This document shows positions 20,860 to 33,905 of a DNA stretch of 64,000 nt, one piece after another (position 1 is the stretch's first letter; each line of letters opens with the position of its first letter). Made by a program: the position numbers and the translations under genes. This DNA comes from Paragyromitra xinjiangensis (lineage: Eukaryota > Ascomycota > Pezizomycetes > Pezizales > Discinaceae), in the NCBI GenBank assembly GCA_038503065.1, contig JBCAMK010000008.1:2046001-2110000 (forward strand), written 5' to 3'. Under the pieces are notes generated by a model. It did no database searches. It saw only the letters and a program-made list of their open reading frames with translations, and was not told the DNA's origin.

Positions 20860-23800
20860 GACAGCGATAAGAATTTGGCGTCAAGCAACTGAAACTGTTT
20901 AAACACCGAACGATTGTGCGTAAAACAAACGAGGGGCGGTAATCTGAATTTCGGAGGGATCTTATCCTCGGCGGACCTATTCGAAGTATACATTTAGGCC
21001 TATTACTACGTGTTAGCTAATCTGAGGATGAGATGCGAGGCAGAGTAAGCTATACCCTCATTCTCGGGTGTACTGGCTTTGCAAAGGATTGTTGATGAAG
21101 GTAACGGTCAGATCCGCCGCACCAGCAGCAGAATTTTGTGGTAGGCCCGGACGGAAACTGGGAGTTGATCTCACTTTAAACTCCGCAAGGCTGCGGATTC
21201 CCCGTGTACCCACGCCTTTGCGCCACCCGTATTAGGATAGAAGGGAACAGAAAACAATAAGTGTGTATGGTCAATGGGAAGAGGGTGTGTAGGAAAAGCC
21301 TTAAGATGCTGTAAGGGTGGGATTTGATAATCCGGCCCTAGACGCCACGCCCCAGTGTCAGAGAGGCCTGGGAACATATACCATTATCGCTGATGGTAGG
21401 CTAAACGGCGAGAACCGTAGAGTAACACGAAACATTTACTTTGCTTCGCACCAGTACCACTAATCCTAGTTTTGAAGCTCACGAGCGTCCACGGCTTGGT
21501 GCTGGGAGGCAAGGGGAAGATGTCTGGAATTTGGGAATTACCTACATAATGTCCCCAGAAAAAGAAAAAAACGGATGTATGCCATCTGCTATTGCGCCAT
21601 GGGGGTGGAGAAGCCACCTTCCAGAAGCGCGCAGGCGCTGTGCTATGACCCAGTGCTTATCCAAGTGGAAGAGTAGAGTAGAGTATATGTCGCACAGAAT
21701 CCCTGGATATACTCCCCCGCATAATTTGAGTATTCTATTCGTAGCTGTACTTCCTTCCGGTTCCCATCGGTAGCGAAATGCAGCACATACCTGATTCTAG
21801 ATTATAGCAGGATTTGTAAGTGGGAATTCGCTGGGCTGGAATAATTGAATTCTGTATTTCGCGACTGAAAATTATAGGGTTCTTCGGCTAGAGACGAATC
21901 GGCTGCGGGGTGTTGGCCCCCTTTTCAAAACCCGAGTCCTGCGGTGAAGCACTCCGGCGTTATCGCCGATGTGGGTCCATTAAGCTCGAGACACGGTCTT
22001 TCCTCTTCTTCATCGCTCATAACTCCGTTAGTGATTGTCAGACATCTCGGCCCGTTATGAGCCTACATAATCCTCCCTTTTGGCCAACCAGAGCACGCAG
22101 ATCGCCTCCTTGGCGTGTCTATGCCCTCCTCGAGGATGGCTTCTACAGTTGTATATAATATACCCGGTGCCTATATCAAAAACAAACCTAAGACTCACTC
22201 ATCTCCGAGACTAATTTGTTAAAATTTCTGCACGGATTTTTTTTAGTTACTTAAAACCTTTTCCTTTGTAGCTAGGGCCCAATGGCAAAAGTGAGCCAAT
22301 CCGGACAGACCGATTGCGTTTGAGACGATTAGTCCAAAAAGAGAATAGAAATACTTTCAAAGAACCAATCACATAGGATTGAGATCGGTGAGCTACTAAA
22401 GCTATCTGGGCTAAACCCATCATGGACATGTGATTTTAGTTTGGATACGATAGTAAACACTCATCCTGACTCTTGCAAATGTTTCAGGAAACGAAACCCT
22501 TGCATCGCCAGCTGCGTGGAGGGATTCATGGAAGCATATGGAACCTCTATCAGGATGCATAGTGGTGTTTATCTGATTTGTAGAGTACATGCATACACGC
22601 ACGAGAGCGGCTGTGTCAGATATGTACTACCAACCAGAGAGTCAAGGGCTACCACTGATAAAAATCCTTACCTCCATCTATCTACGTACGTGAATATGTT
22701 TTGTGACGTCTTCCAGAATATCATATACTGCGAACCGATTCTCAATACCTTACATGACCTACTCAGCGCTAAGTATGCATTGCATTCGGGCCCATAACAA
22801 GCATAGCCTGGGATGAGGAAACTCTCGGTATTCGGTAAAGGCAGGTCCGGTCGATCAAAGTTAGCAAATTATTTCATATCTGGTTAATCAGATAATATTA
22901 TTGTACTCCATGGCCGTTCCATCTTCATTTATTCCGGAAGTTGAACCATCTTAGCTATTTCCCTTCTTAGGATAGGCGCCTGCCACTTCCAATCTATAAC
23001 TTCTATAACCGAGATAAGGATATCTTATGTTGAGTAATTGCAAGCCCAACCTTTGGATCTGTGCTCAGGAATATTTAGTTTGAAATTTACAAAGTGTATT
23101 TAAATGAACCAAAATCACCCTCTCATATGCCATGCACAGTAATCAGTATACTTTCGTGTTTGCTGACATGCAGATCGAGTTATGCGAACAAAGGATAAAT
23201 AAATCTATCCACGCCGGGTGTAGGAAACATACCCACATAAACTTCAAGGCCCAAATGACCCCCTAGAACTGAGATGGTTTTCTCTGATGGTAGACTATTC
23301 TTCGAGTTTGATTTTACGTCATATAAAGCATCAGACAGTGGCTATTACGTATACCTGCAGTGTAGAGCACTACATACTGACAAAAATATTTAGCGGGAAT
23401 CAACAAGGCTTTGACTTCGCAACTTAGGACTACCAAGACGTCTTCAGCGCTTGATGGGCAGGTGCAATACAAACTGAACCAAAATTTCACAAGATAGGGA
23501 AGCAGGAGGTGTGCATATTGTGTTATTAGCTCTGTAGCGCTAGTACAGTCTGGCTTGCTGAGATATAGAGACACAAACTGAAGAGTTACTTCGTCTGAGA
23601 TTCCCACAGAATTCGTTTACTTCGCTTCACCACGCCTCTAGTACGATCTCTCGATTGAAGGGAGATGATTAACAGCTACTTTAAGACTAAAGTTTTGAGT
23701 ATGTAGCACAAATACTGGGCTAAAATAGCTGGTTCCGGACTGCCCGAGTCAAAAAAATACTTACTAGCGATACTAGAGCGATCTCAGGTAAAGAAGTGAG

Positions 23801-26800
23801 AGTGTGTAGCCTGGTACTTGGGTAACTTCCCCAGATTAACGGGAAATACGCAAGATAAAGTAGGTTTTTGCCAGTCTTAAAACCCTTCGACCCGGAATTG
23901 CCTAGTTGATGGCGCGAGCCTCGGAAACTAATTTCTTGACCACGCCAATCTTGTACGTAAATCCTGGGGCCACCGTACAAGTAGTGTCGAGGGTAAACCC
24001 CATCACCACAAACTTCATACCATAATGTAGCAAATATGGATTAGGTCGGAATGTTAACCAATGCGACATGTATCGACCTTTCTAGAAAAAGCAATCCCAA
24101 GCTGCTGCGGAGCAAGCCAGATAGCACGTGCTTAAGTTATCATTACTTAACCTAAGCGAGTGTAGATGCTAATTCTAAGCTAAAAAAAAAACTTCGCTAG
24201 AATGTCTAGACTCACAGACACTGTACCGCAAACGCGCGGATGCGATCGAACAATCTCACGGAACCGTCCGTAAATTCACCTCGACCAGCTGAGAAGAATC
24301 AAGGCTTACTGGAAAATAGGAGTCTTATCCATCAATCACACGCGTCATAAGCTTCAATTGAATGATAGGGTGTGACTAGTCATGCAGAATTATCTACTAG
24401 TATTATCACAAAACGTCACTCGGTAGGCTCCGAGACCTTGGGCGTGGGTCTTACTTGACTGCGTGTTGCGGGGGTAAGGTAGTGAGTGCATGGGAGGAGG
24501 ATGAGTTTTCCTGTGTTACATATTGCCATCGTAGATATTAATTTAATTCTAACACGTTCCCAGTAATCTAACGCACACTGTTAGAGGGATTGTTGACCCT
24601 TCGGCTTCTATAAACTTGCGATGTTATCATCAACTAAACGTAGGTCCCCCCTATATCAACTTGGCCCCATGCAAATTTGGTTTCGCTGAAAAACAACAAT
24701 ATTTCGACACCGCGAAAACTCATTCTTATAATTTATGTTTGTAATTAAGGCTTTCAACGGATCGGGCTAAAGCGGTTAAACCGACGCCTTGTTCTAGCAA
24801 GGCCTTCTATTGGGTCTGTGGGTTTGTATCTGGAGGTTTTGATCTACTGTTAAGCGTGAAGCACGACCAGTTTGCGAAATTATCCGTCATCTGAGACTTC
24901 TGTATACATGTAAGACTTTGTGCCGTAGCGAAGCTTTAGCTATGACCCCTACAGACTTGACCAACGAATTCCGGGCACTTGCCATGGGACAAAAAATAGC
25001 CGAGACGATTTAACGGTTAAGATAGTTACTTTTTCTGGCGGAAGAGTTTCCTGGTTACACGATAGATACTCTCACAAAGTCACTGAGCTGGCGGGACCAA
25101 TAGTAAGTTCATATTCATGAATTTTGCCTAGGATATCTGGAGGAAACATTTCAACATGAGACACAAGTATAAGTGCTTCCTGTGCTGGGCCCTTGTATGG
25201 CCAGTGTAGTTCCTAAGAATTACTTCACCCCACCGTTTCTCAAGGTCGTGATATTAGAGTTCAATGTTTTCGGCTATACATATCAGAACTCATAAGTAGG
25301 AGAAAAGAAAGTTTAACGGCACGGCGAACATGCTGGTTTGGGATATCATTGTGGAAGCTTTTTTTCTCTACATCTTGACCTCATGGTTCGATGCCTCAAG
25401 ATTTGTGGAATCATCACCTCTGTTGGTACTTTTCTTTAACTGCCGAATTACATCTCCGGGCCATAATATGAGAGATGAGTTTCCGTTAACCGGAAAACGA
25501 ACCGTGCAACGTTATTATAATATCGTATGTTAATGTCAGCGCTGGCGCTGCTTGCGAGGAAATTAGTTCTTCGAAAAAGCAAAGAAATTTCAACCTAATC
25601 CCACGAGTTTACCCCCAAAGCAAGCAGTGGTACGTGCGTACCGAGTACGCAACAGGAACTCAATTTCTACGAATTCCTAGATTTGTGCTGAATTGTGCGA
25701 TCTTTTGAGTTGTATTAGAATGATGATACGTATTGGGGGTTGGTTCTACATCTATAGACACACTCCACAATCTGAATGGGCTGAGGTCTAGATTAAAAGC
25801 CACGTGTGACCAATGGCATCTTTATATTGGACAAAAGGCACGAGAGCTACCGGAATGAAGTGGGACGCGACGCTCTTGATTCCACTAACCACTAAACGGG
25901 AAAACTGGCGTAAACGCAGGTAAGCCACCGTCGGACCGTCTTGACAGAATGATAGGTATCGCGCCGAAAGCTTTTTGTCATAAGTTATCGAACGGATTGC
26001 TGATTCGGGAAGATGACGTTGCTCCTCGGAAGCGTATCGTCCTTATCGATAGGGATTTTAGATCGTATCTCGTCATGATATAATTATAACTCAAGGATGA
26101 GGGTATAACTCGATCTACGCGCTCGAATTATTACTGCATCTCGGGCTTGTGTCCCAGGAAATTAAGATTAAGGACTTAATGGTGTTATTCCTTCTGCTTC
26201 GGAGTTCCAGCTACCAAAAACCGCGACATATTATCAAGCAGCGCATTTTATTCGAATCGCACAATGAGACCCTGAGCCTACACGATCGTACAACTCTTAT
26301 TCGAAACGCGGAGAAGAAACCTTAAATTTATAATACATTAAGCACGACGGCCGTTAAGTCTTCCGCACCTACCAGATATATTTGGTCAAAACAGCGAGGG
26401 GGGTTTCGTGCTGACACATCCCTCCGTTCTTGGGAACTATTAGATAACCAACTATGTGGACGCTGCAATGGGCTATTGGGGAGTTTCACTGTGAAGAAGT
26501 TCTATTAGGCAATCGGATAGAAAAAGATGATAATTATAAACTAGTAGGGTGATCTATGGTTGGGAATAGGATTGTGCTACACGTGAGTAGATGTTTGAGG
26601 AAAGACATGAATAACAAGTAACATGGTCTCGTTGCCTTCGGGTTGTTAATATGAGAAAGGGAGAAAAGGCCGGGAAAATTGGCGGCCACAAAAATTCGAG
26701 TGATTTTCGATGACTAAATATATGAAAATTCTCGCTGTTTGCGAGAGATAGGTATTGCATATTGGCGGGAATGAAAAGAGCGCAAAAGATATATCTATAC

Positions 26801-27204
26801 ATGAACGTTGTAGATACGTCCGTATATGGGCCTAGAGTCAATTCAGTTTCTAGTATTACGGTAACCAACGTTGTGACTTAATAGACTTTAAGGCCACTAC
26901 GAAACTTGTTGACGGAATAGTGGGCTAGCTAGACACTTAGTACTAGTAGAGCACATGAAGGTGGGTTAAGCCATCGCAGTTTTTCGGAGTGGCGTCTGGT
27001 TAGTGCCCCCTATGAACGAAGGAACGACCAAACTCATAAGGAACGGCCATCCAGTAATAGCCACTTAGGTTTGAGAGTAGTAGGCGGATTGGATTGTTGA
27101 GCTTAGTTGGCTGGTAGATGGAAAAAAATACACTTACGGGTTGGCGAGGGTTTGTTTGTGAAGCTCATTGGCTTATCTGCCCTCAATCTGTAGGAGGAAT
27201 GAAT

Positions 27205-27243
<39 letters not shown>
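27205..27243. repeat. (TAC)13 microsatellite
   Basis: Thirteen uninterrupted TAC units are followed by TAT. It lies in a gene-free stretch, and no role is apparent. Confidence 0.95.
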
Positions 27244-27245
<2 letters not shown>

Positions 27246-29896
27246 TCTGTAGAAAGAGTGATGAATACTCTCAACAGTCCTGAGCACAGTAACTAGACCG
27301 TAGTTCATGAACACACGGGCAGGGGTTTGAGGAATTTCGCGATCACACGGTATTTCAGGACAAGATATAAGACGGAAGGTCCCAATCGGATCATTTCCCA
27401 GAAGTTAATAAATATCACCTGTTTGGGTCCAATATGTATAGTAGTTACAAGTTATATACGGAGTTAAGTATGCATATCTTGCTTTGAGCCGTCTTTTTTT
27501 GCGGCTCGCATCTAGTAGCTTCTTTCAATGCTCCTTTAGCAGTCCTTCTCATAGTAGAAACGTTAGCTGCTTGGTTATTTATGAAGCGGATCGTCCCAGC
27601 ACCGCTTTCCTAGGATTTGAAGAAGTTTAAGGGTTATGACCATCACTCTATCCGTGAATTTTCATGGATCAGTTGATCAAGTCGTCAAGGGTTTCACCTG
27701 TTAACTATGGATTAGGTCGGTCTTTTTCCTGTTTGGATTTAGGGTTTGGTTAAGGTATTGACATTTCTAATCCAGTGGCTATCGTGGAGCCATGTATGCT
27801 TCTTCTCGGTTCCGAAAGTTACAAAAGCTTCGTATTTTCTGTAAGAAGGGGCAGTATTTGAGGTAGAGAAGCTAGTATCCCGGATTCGATATTGACGGGG
27901 AAACTATGGAATAATTTGCGCCCCGCATTGATACGTATCAATCCCACCCTAGGATAAAAGTAAGAGTGCGAGCAGAGTTGGTGCATGCGTCCCCAAGGAA
28001 CTTTGGCATCTCTCCATGTTTGAGCTCAAGAACTTTTCTTCGGAATCAGAACCCAATTCTGAAGGAAGAATTGCTCGTAACCTCGAGGGTGTTTGATCCT
28101 ATTCATCTCTTGTACATCTAGCCCCTGGCTCGGACAGAATGCCGGCGGCCAAAAATAATTGAGAATGCCTACAGAGCTTGCTGTGATTAAAGCTTCTTCC
28201 ATTACCTTTCCTTCCTACACGAGTTAGTATACCTCGTATTTTAGGAGTTTCCAGGCGGTTATTTCTATATATAACCACACAGTCATGGATGATGCCTAAA
28301 CGAGCTCTCGGCGCAACTCGTTACCACGCATTGTTTGTGGGACCATGCAACTTCTCCGAGTCGGCCGAACGTGACAGGCAAGGGTCGACGTCACCTGATA
28401 CATTCGGAGAAATTCTACCTGAGTTTTTGCATTGAGGTTGGGATTTGTGTGAAGTGTAGGACCGGAGGTGTAAATATGGCATAAATCTTGTACCTTTATG
28501 CTGGCCTTACAGAGTAGACGATCTTGATACGTATGTCCAGCCGACGTTATTATGCATATTTGGTGAATGACAGGACTATGTTTTGCGCTCCACCGTGATA
28601 GGTAGATAGGCCCAGCATGGGCAGCAGATCTGTACGTCAGTGTATGGGATAAGCATGTTAATTGTCTCCTCTAGACAAGCCAATCGGCTAAGTCTCTAAT
28701 TCTAGTCCCTCGTTTTTGTTACTACCGACAGCATACAGATGTTGGGTAGTAGGGGCTGCTGTCGTGGAATGCTGATTGGCAAGTTGAATGATATTTTAGC
28801 ACCGTGATCGATATTACCGCCTTTGCCTTTCGGTTTCTCGGGGTTATTTGACTTTGCTTCCGATATTCAGCCGACCGCTCCAACTGGGCGGTTATCTCTC
28901 AATGTCGTGGTAATTGGTGGGATTCTCACCGCCTGACGATAATATTATACATGACATACCTATTCTGGATTGCATCGTGAGGTATAAGTAGTACAAAAAG
29001 CCACCACCAACAAGTAACTAAGAATTGGAGGCCAAGTCGCTAAATGCGGTGACCTGGCCAATCACCGATACGGGTGAAATAACAAACGAGCTGCTTTTAG
29101 TTGGAATATGACATATAGTTCACTTGCCGGCCTTTTTCTGTCTTGAGCGAGTGCTTCAAAGTGCAAGAAAGCCATCATCGCGATACGGTATGTGCCGTTG
29201 CTTGGTACACATGGCACTTGCGAGAAAAGACATGCTGAAGAAAGACAGCAACGCGAAATGCAATCAATGATCACGATCAGAGGAGAACTAAAGACATTAG
29301 TCCACATCAGGGTCGGGAGGACTTGACCGCCAATTTGGGCTCGCGATCCCTTTGGGCCACGACCATAAATCAATTCAAAAAAGACAAACACGTCACGCAA
29401 AAAAGGCAACAAGCCAAGGTCAGGGCTGAATACGATACGCACATACATGATCCTCGATCACAGACGGTACTAAATGGGTATCATACGGTATTTATTTCAG
29501 CCCTGGTGAACGGTAGCGAGTATTGGCAGACTTGGCCAGAGAGAAAAAAACTCACAGCTTTCCCGTATTAGTGATTTTTAGTCGGCCAAGCACTGGGCCA
29601 AGATTAGCCACAACTCAGTCCTCGTACCGGATGTCTATTCTTGGTAACTGCTCGCCAAAAGTCTTGGGCGGGGAATGGTCAGTAGGGTGAAGAAACATTT
29701 CGACCCGCAGATGGAACCTTGGTACATGCCTACATGTAGTTTTCACTGGGCAAGGCTGGACCAGATCTTCTCATTCGATCACAGGTCAAAGGGAAGAAAC
29801 GGTTGATTATTCTCCGCCGAAATAAGCTTCGTGGCCTGTCCAGGGGAGACAGGAACCATAGAGAACTGCATGCGACGCCGTGGAAATTGAGAGGAG

Positions 29897-30097
29897 ATGA
29901 GGGGCTGTTTCAAACGAAGGGCCTGTCAGCGTTCGAGGCAAGGGCTTCTCAACGCTCTGGTGGACCAGGCGAGGAGAGGGCTAAATTACGAAAGCCTCAT
30001 CCCTGCGACGATCGCCAAGGAATCAACACGATTGGCCCTGTTCCTGCATAGCGAGGTTCTCAGCCGCATTCGACAGTATTTTTGGGACCTGGAGTGA
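29897..30097 (+). pseudogene. Possible C-terminal relic of an unidentified protein
   Basis: A 66-codon frame ends in a helix-like sequence with normal amino-acid balance (QGLLNALVDQARRGLNYES, then TRLALFLHSEVLSRIRQYFW). The sequence before it changes frame and lacks a family signature, so this may be the tail of a decayed gene or chance. I do not recognise the family. Confidence 0.2.
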
Positions 30098-30497
30098 ACC
30101 GTGACCTGGAAGCGCTGGCTGGGACTGGCCCAGAGTTTAGTCCCTTTGATTTTGATTCACGTGTACTGTAATAGCAACAACCTTGCTCAGAGTTTTCTCT
30201 CAACACACAAACATTTGCCCCAGCATCTGTATGCAGGCGAACCCGGACTAGTGGTTCTGGGGTCCCGTGAGTCTTTCCTCTTCTGATAATCGTCTTCAGC
30301 TCTCAATTCCCAGCTCTCAGCTCTTTTCTTTAAATCCCCTCTCTTTCCTCTCTTCTTCTGCCTCTTCTCTCCCATCATCCCCTCCCCCACTTCCATCCCA
30401 TATCATTAATTCCCCCATTCAATCGTTTTTCTGCCCCACATCAAATCACTCGTTGAATAAATAAATACCCACAAATCTTAATCCTCTAATCGAAATC

Positions 30498-31444
30498 ATG
30501 GTCAGGACTTCTATCACTGCTCTTCTCCTCCTCTTCGGGAGTGCCATTGTCTCTGTTGCTGCTCAGCAATGTGGGCCTACTAATGGCAACACTATCTGTG
30601 CTGCTGGTAAATGCTGCAGTCAGTATGGATGGTTAGTTGCCTCCTCTCGTGCATCAATTCTATTGCTTTGCATCAACTTTGGCCGTTTCTTTTAAACATC
30701 CCTGCTCCCTTGCTGACTTTCATCTCAATTTCCCTCAGGTGTGATACCACCTCCGCCCATTGCGATCCCGCAACTTGCTTGTCTGCGTTCAGCGGTGCTG
30801 GCTCTTCCTGCGTAAGTAACCCTCCCTCTTGCTGGTCCTTCTCGACGCTTACATCCGAGATGGAAATGATCAACAGGCCAAGAAGTCTACCACCACCACT
30901 ACGGTTACTACCAAGACGACCAGTACAACCGTCACCACTGCGACCTCATTTCCCAATAACGTCCCCGAAATCGATGTTTGTGGTTCTGCAACCGGTGGGG
31001 TTAGTTGCCCTGGTGCCGGCGTTGGAGGCTACTTTTACCGCTGCTGCTCGTCGGGTGGCCACTGTGGCCCAAAGAATGATGTAAATTGCTCTATCCTTTA
31101 CGTTGAGTGATCGTCCTCTGATTTAGATTTCAGATACAAGACCAAAGCCTATACTGCGGAGCGGGTTGCCAGGGCGGTTTTGGGGTCTGTGATTCCCGTA
31201 CCGCTCCTGCAGAGCCTGCAGCGCCGCATGGAGTTGCCAACGCCGGCGAGAGCTGTGGTCCGATCGTCAACAAGAAGTGTGCTGCTGGCTTGTGCTGCTC
31301 CGGATGTAAGTTACTCGATCTTCCGTGTGATTGATCATGCTAGGCTTGGAACTGACTGTGATAGCAAACTTCTGTGGGACTATCGCGGACTTCTGTGGTG
31401 CCGCCAACTGGTGTCAAGCCAGCTGGGGGACTTGTCACAATTAG
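30498..31444 (+). CDS. Secreted chitin-binding protein with three CBM18 (hevein-type) modules
   Basis: Five exons (30498-30631, 30739-30811, 30877-31080, 31134-31305, 31365-31444) encode 220 aa. A signal peptide (residues 1-22) ends at VAAQ. Module 1 is QCGPTNGNTICAAGKCCSQY and continues across intron 1 to GSSC. A Thr-rich linker (TTTTTVTTKTTSTTVTTAT) follows, probably O-glycosylated. Module 2 contains YRCCSSGGHCG and YCGAGCQGGFGVC. Module 3 is SCGPIVNKKCAAGLCCSGSN through FCGAANWCQASWGTC. Each has the CC-S-x-(Y/N)-x-(W/F)-CG layout of CBM18. Such proteins bind chitin outside the cell, and in some plant pathogens they shield fungal walls from plant chitinases. No catalytic domain is present. 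Two introns fall inside modules. Confidence 0.88.
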
Positions 31445-31808
31445 ATGTGGGTTCGCTTTTCGGGATTTCGGGTATGGGACACAGACTTTTTCTTTGATAG
31501 ATTAATATTATTGTAAATGAATATCATGAACCTATATAAAGATACTTGCATATTTATTGTGACATTTAGCATCAAGGAACAAGTGGTCTTGGTTTCATGG
31601 AGTGTCACTCGTTTAGTCACTCGCTCTGTGGTAAATCGCTTTCCCTCGGAAATGCGGTGGTTTCAATCGAATGGATGTCTCGGTGAGGGAAAGCATGGTT
31701 CAATCATGGCCCAAAGGGGAGTCCGTGGATTTATTTAGGTATTAGCACTAACTATTTTATTATTAACGACATAGGTATTCTCATCCTCAGTATCACCCCC
31801 CCCTTTGC
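31445..31808. other. Short tail-to-tail intergenic region
   Basis: It separates the convergent CBM18 and siderophore transporter genes, and nothing else is seen. Confidence 0.6.
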
Positions 31809-33905
31809 CTACGATTTCTCCGTTCTCGTCTCAACAGGGAGCTCACCAGCCTCATGCCGGCGATCGCTGGAGTTTCCAATAACGACACCACCATAGTCGT
31901 TCTTCGCATCAGCCTCGCCGAGATCGATGTTCCGACAGATTGCGATAAAACCCAGCGGAATAAATAGCATAACCAGAGCAACTATCAACATGATGCGCAT
32001 GACCTCGTCATATGCCTTGTTGATGCCATCCCTCTCGGGGGTCCCCCATGGAAACATTGATGCTGTAATGAAGCTGTCCTTGATGGCTGTGATGTTTGCG
32101 TGTGCGGAGATAGGGAGATTCTGTTCCAATTTTCCGGGGAGGAGATCTGGATGTGCATTAGATGGATATCCTATGATGGGGAAACCAGAGATAGGGGGAA
32201 TTACTGGTCCAGATACCACCAGAGATGGAGTCGCCAACGGCACCTCCCACCGAGTATCCCGTCGCGACAAGAGCGGTTACAGAGGCAACATCTGTTGTGA
32301 ATCAAGTCCTCAGTTAGTTCAAATTCCATAAACAGAAATCAGAATATGCAGCAATCACTAACCTCTATGCTTGACGGCAGCCTGTACACCAACGGCAATA
32401 ACGTTCAAGAAACCCGTTCCAATACCCCAAATAACCTGCCCCATGATCAACTGCGCAGTACTCGAGTTGATGTTTCGGTACCTGAGCATTAGTCCACCAC
32501 CGATGATCTTGATGCAGATACCCGCAACGACGATCCACTTGTAGTTTCTCGTGTACTTTGCCACAAATGCAATCAAGACACCGGAAGCGGTGGAAGCGAA
32601 AGAACTTGCAAGGGTGATGTTGGTTGCCGCTTTGTATGAGTGTCCGCGCGCGACGACAAGGTAGGAGTAATAATACGGCTGATAGATATAGAATGCGCAG
32701 AAAGCAAAGAAAACCACACCGGAACCACCAAGGACAGTTCGGTCCTTGAGCAATTCCAACGATAGGATGGGCTTCGTTGCAAACTTGACTTCCCAGATAG
32801 GAAATGCAATCAAGCAGACGATGCCAACAACCAACATGGCAATGATATGGGGGCTACCCCACTTATCGGGGAACCTAGCAGCTAGTGTCATAGGCAACAA
32901 CACGAGTGTGAGACCAGCGGTGAACAGGAGGAGTCCAAAGAGGTCGAGCTGGGTCAACAACGCGACAGGATTCTTCAACAGAGAACTGTTTTTATCTCTG
33001 TTGGAGATCACACCAGCTTTTGAGGCCTTGTGTTGGTGGTAGCCGAGAGAGATCAGGAGAGGCACGGCACAAGCGGGGACAATGATGGCATACATTCCTG
33101 CATATTGTCAGTTTGTGGTCGTAGGGAGTGAGAATTGATGATGACGAACCGTAACCCCAGCGCCATGAGCTGTCTCGCAGAATACGTTCTACAATTGGTG
33201 CACCGGCCCATGTGGTGAAGAGGAAGGGAGATAGAGGGAGGGCATTGAAGAGGGCACGCCATTTAAGATCGGTGGTGTCTACATATCAGGTGTCAGTGTG
33301 GATTCAATTGAGTGGCGACTCTTTGTGGTTTGGGATCTATAAGAATTGATATCAAGCAGGTGGTTTAACTCACCGGCTGCGAAGATCTGCTGCATGAACT
33401 GAATACCGACTTGACCGGCGACATAGAAGATCTGCGCGGCTGCAAAGGTACCAATGCCATTTGAGGAAGCCTCGAGGATGAAACCAAGGGTGAGCAGGAA
33501 AACCGAGAAGGTGAATGCTTCGAAACGGCTAGCAATCCATTAGCTGCTGTAATTCTAAGATTAAAAAAGTATTTTATACCCAAATACATCTGCGATCTTC
33601 GCAACCGGCGGCTTCGTCACAGCATACATGATATTCTGCACAGTACCAATCGTGGCCAGCAGCGAGTGTGCGCCGAAAGTGGACGTAGCATATGGCTGGT
33701 AAGAGTAGATTGTCTGCGAATCCAAAGAAACACCGACAGCCAACAGCATAATACCGGCCCATGCGAACCAGAGACCTTTGGCGGTCCATGCTAGTGTCAC
33801 TCCTTCGATCTTTGACACACCAGCAGTTTTCTCAAGAGATGCCGTATCACTACCGTTGGCCGAGGCCACAGCATCAGGCTCACGTTTTTCTGGCTCCCTG
33901 GTCAT
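31809..33905 (-). CDS. MFS siderophore-iron transporter (SIT/ARN family)
   Basis: Six exons on the minus strand (33905-33580, 33528-33374, 33278-33150, 33097-32363, 32291-32205, 32146-31809) join to 589 aa, normal for the 14-TM SIT family. Diagnostic stretches are TIYSYQPYATSTFGAHSLLA, DTTDLKWRALFNALPLSPF, RDSSWRWGYGMYAIIVP and TGYSVGGAVGDSISGGIW. The long loop PGKLEQNLPISAH..SFITASMFPWGTPERDGINKAY before the last helix is the extracellular siderophore-exchange loop seen in this family. The N-terminal 45 and C-terminal 45 residues are hydrophilic and cytosolic. The protein would take up ferric siderophores at the plasma membrane by proton symport. The ATG at 33905 is chosen since upstream in-frame codons encode a hydrophobic stretch not found in the family. 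Confidence 0.92.

Larger units (their letters stand above)
20860..30497. other. 9.6-kb gene-free region
   Basis: No frame exceeds about 130 codons and none resembles a protein family. Splice-joined models of the kind that work elsewhere in the window do not appear here on reading both strands. A (TAC)13 microsatellite sits at 27205-27243. At 29897-30097 a short frame has protein-like composition and may be a relic. Decayed transposon sequence is the likeliest content, but I see no clear terminal repeats. Confidence 0.6.

Noticed and set aside
21441..21773. 110-codon plus-strand frame
   Set aside because: It overlaps an equally long minus frame and has random composition and no recognisable motif.
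22441..22797. 118-codon Cys-containing frame
   Set aside because: No signal peptide and irregular composition; the Cys are scattered and no splice partners extend it.
29062..29448. 128-codon minus-strand frame with hydrophobic segments
   Set aside because: No family similarity and a plus-strand frame overlaps it; typical chance ORF.
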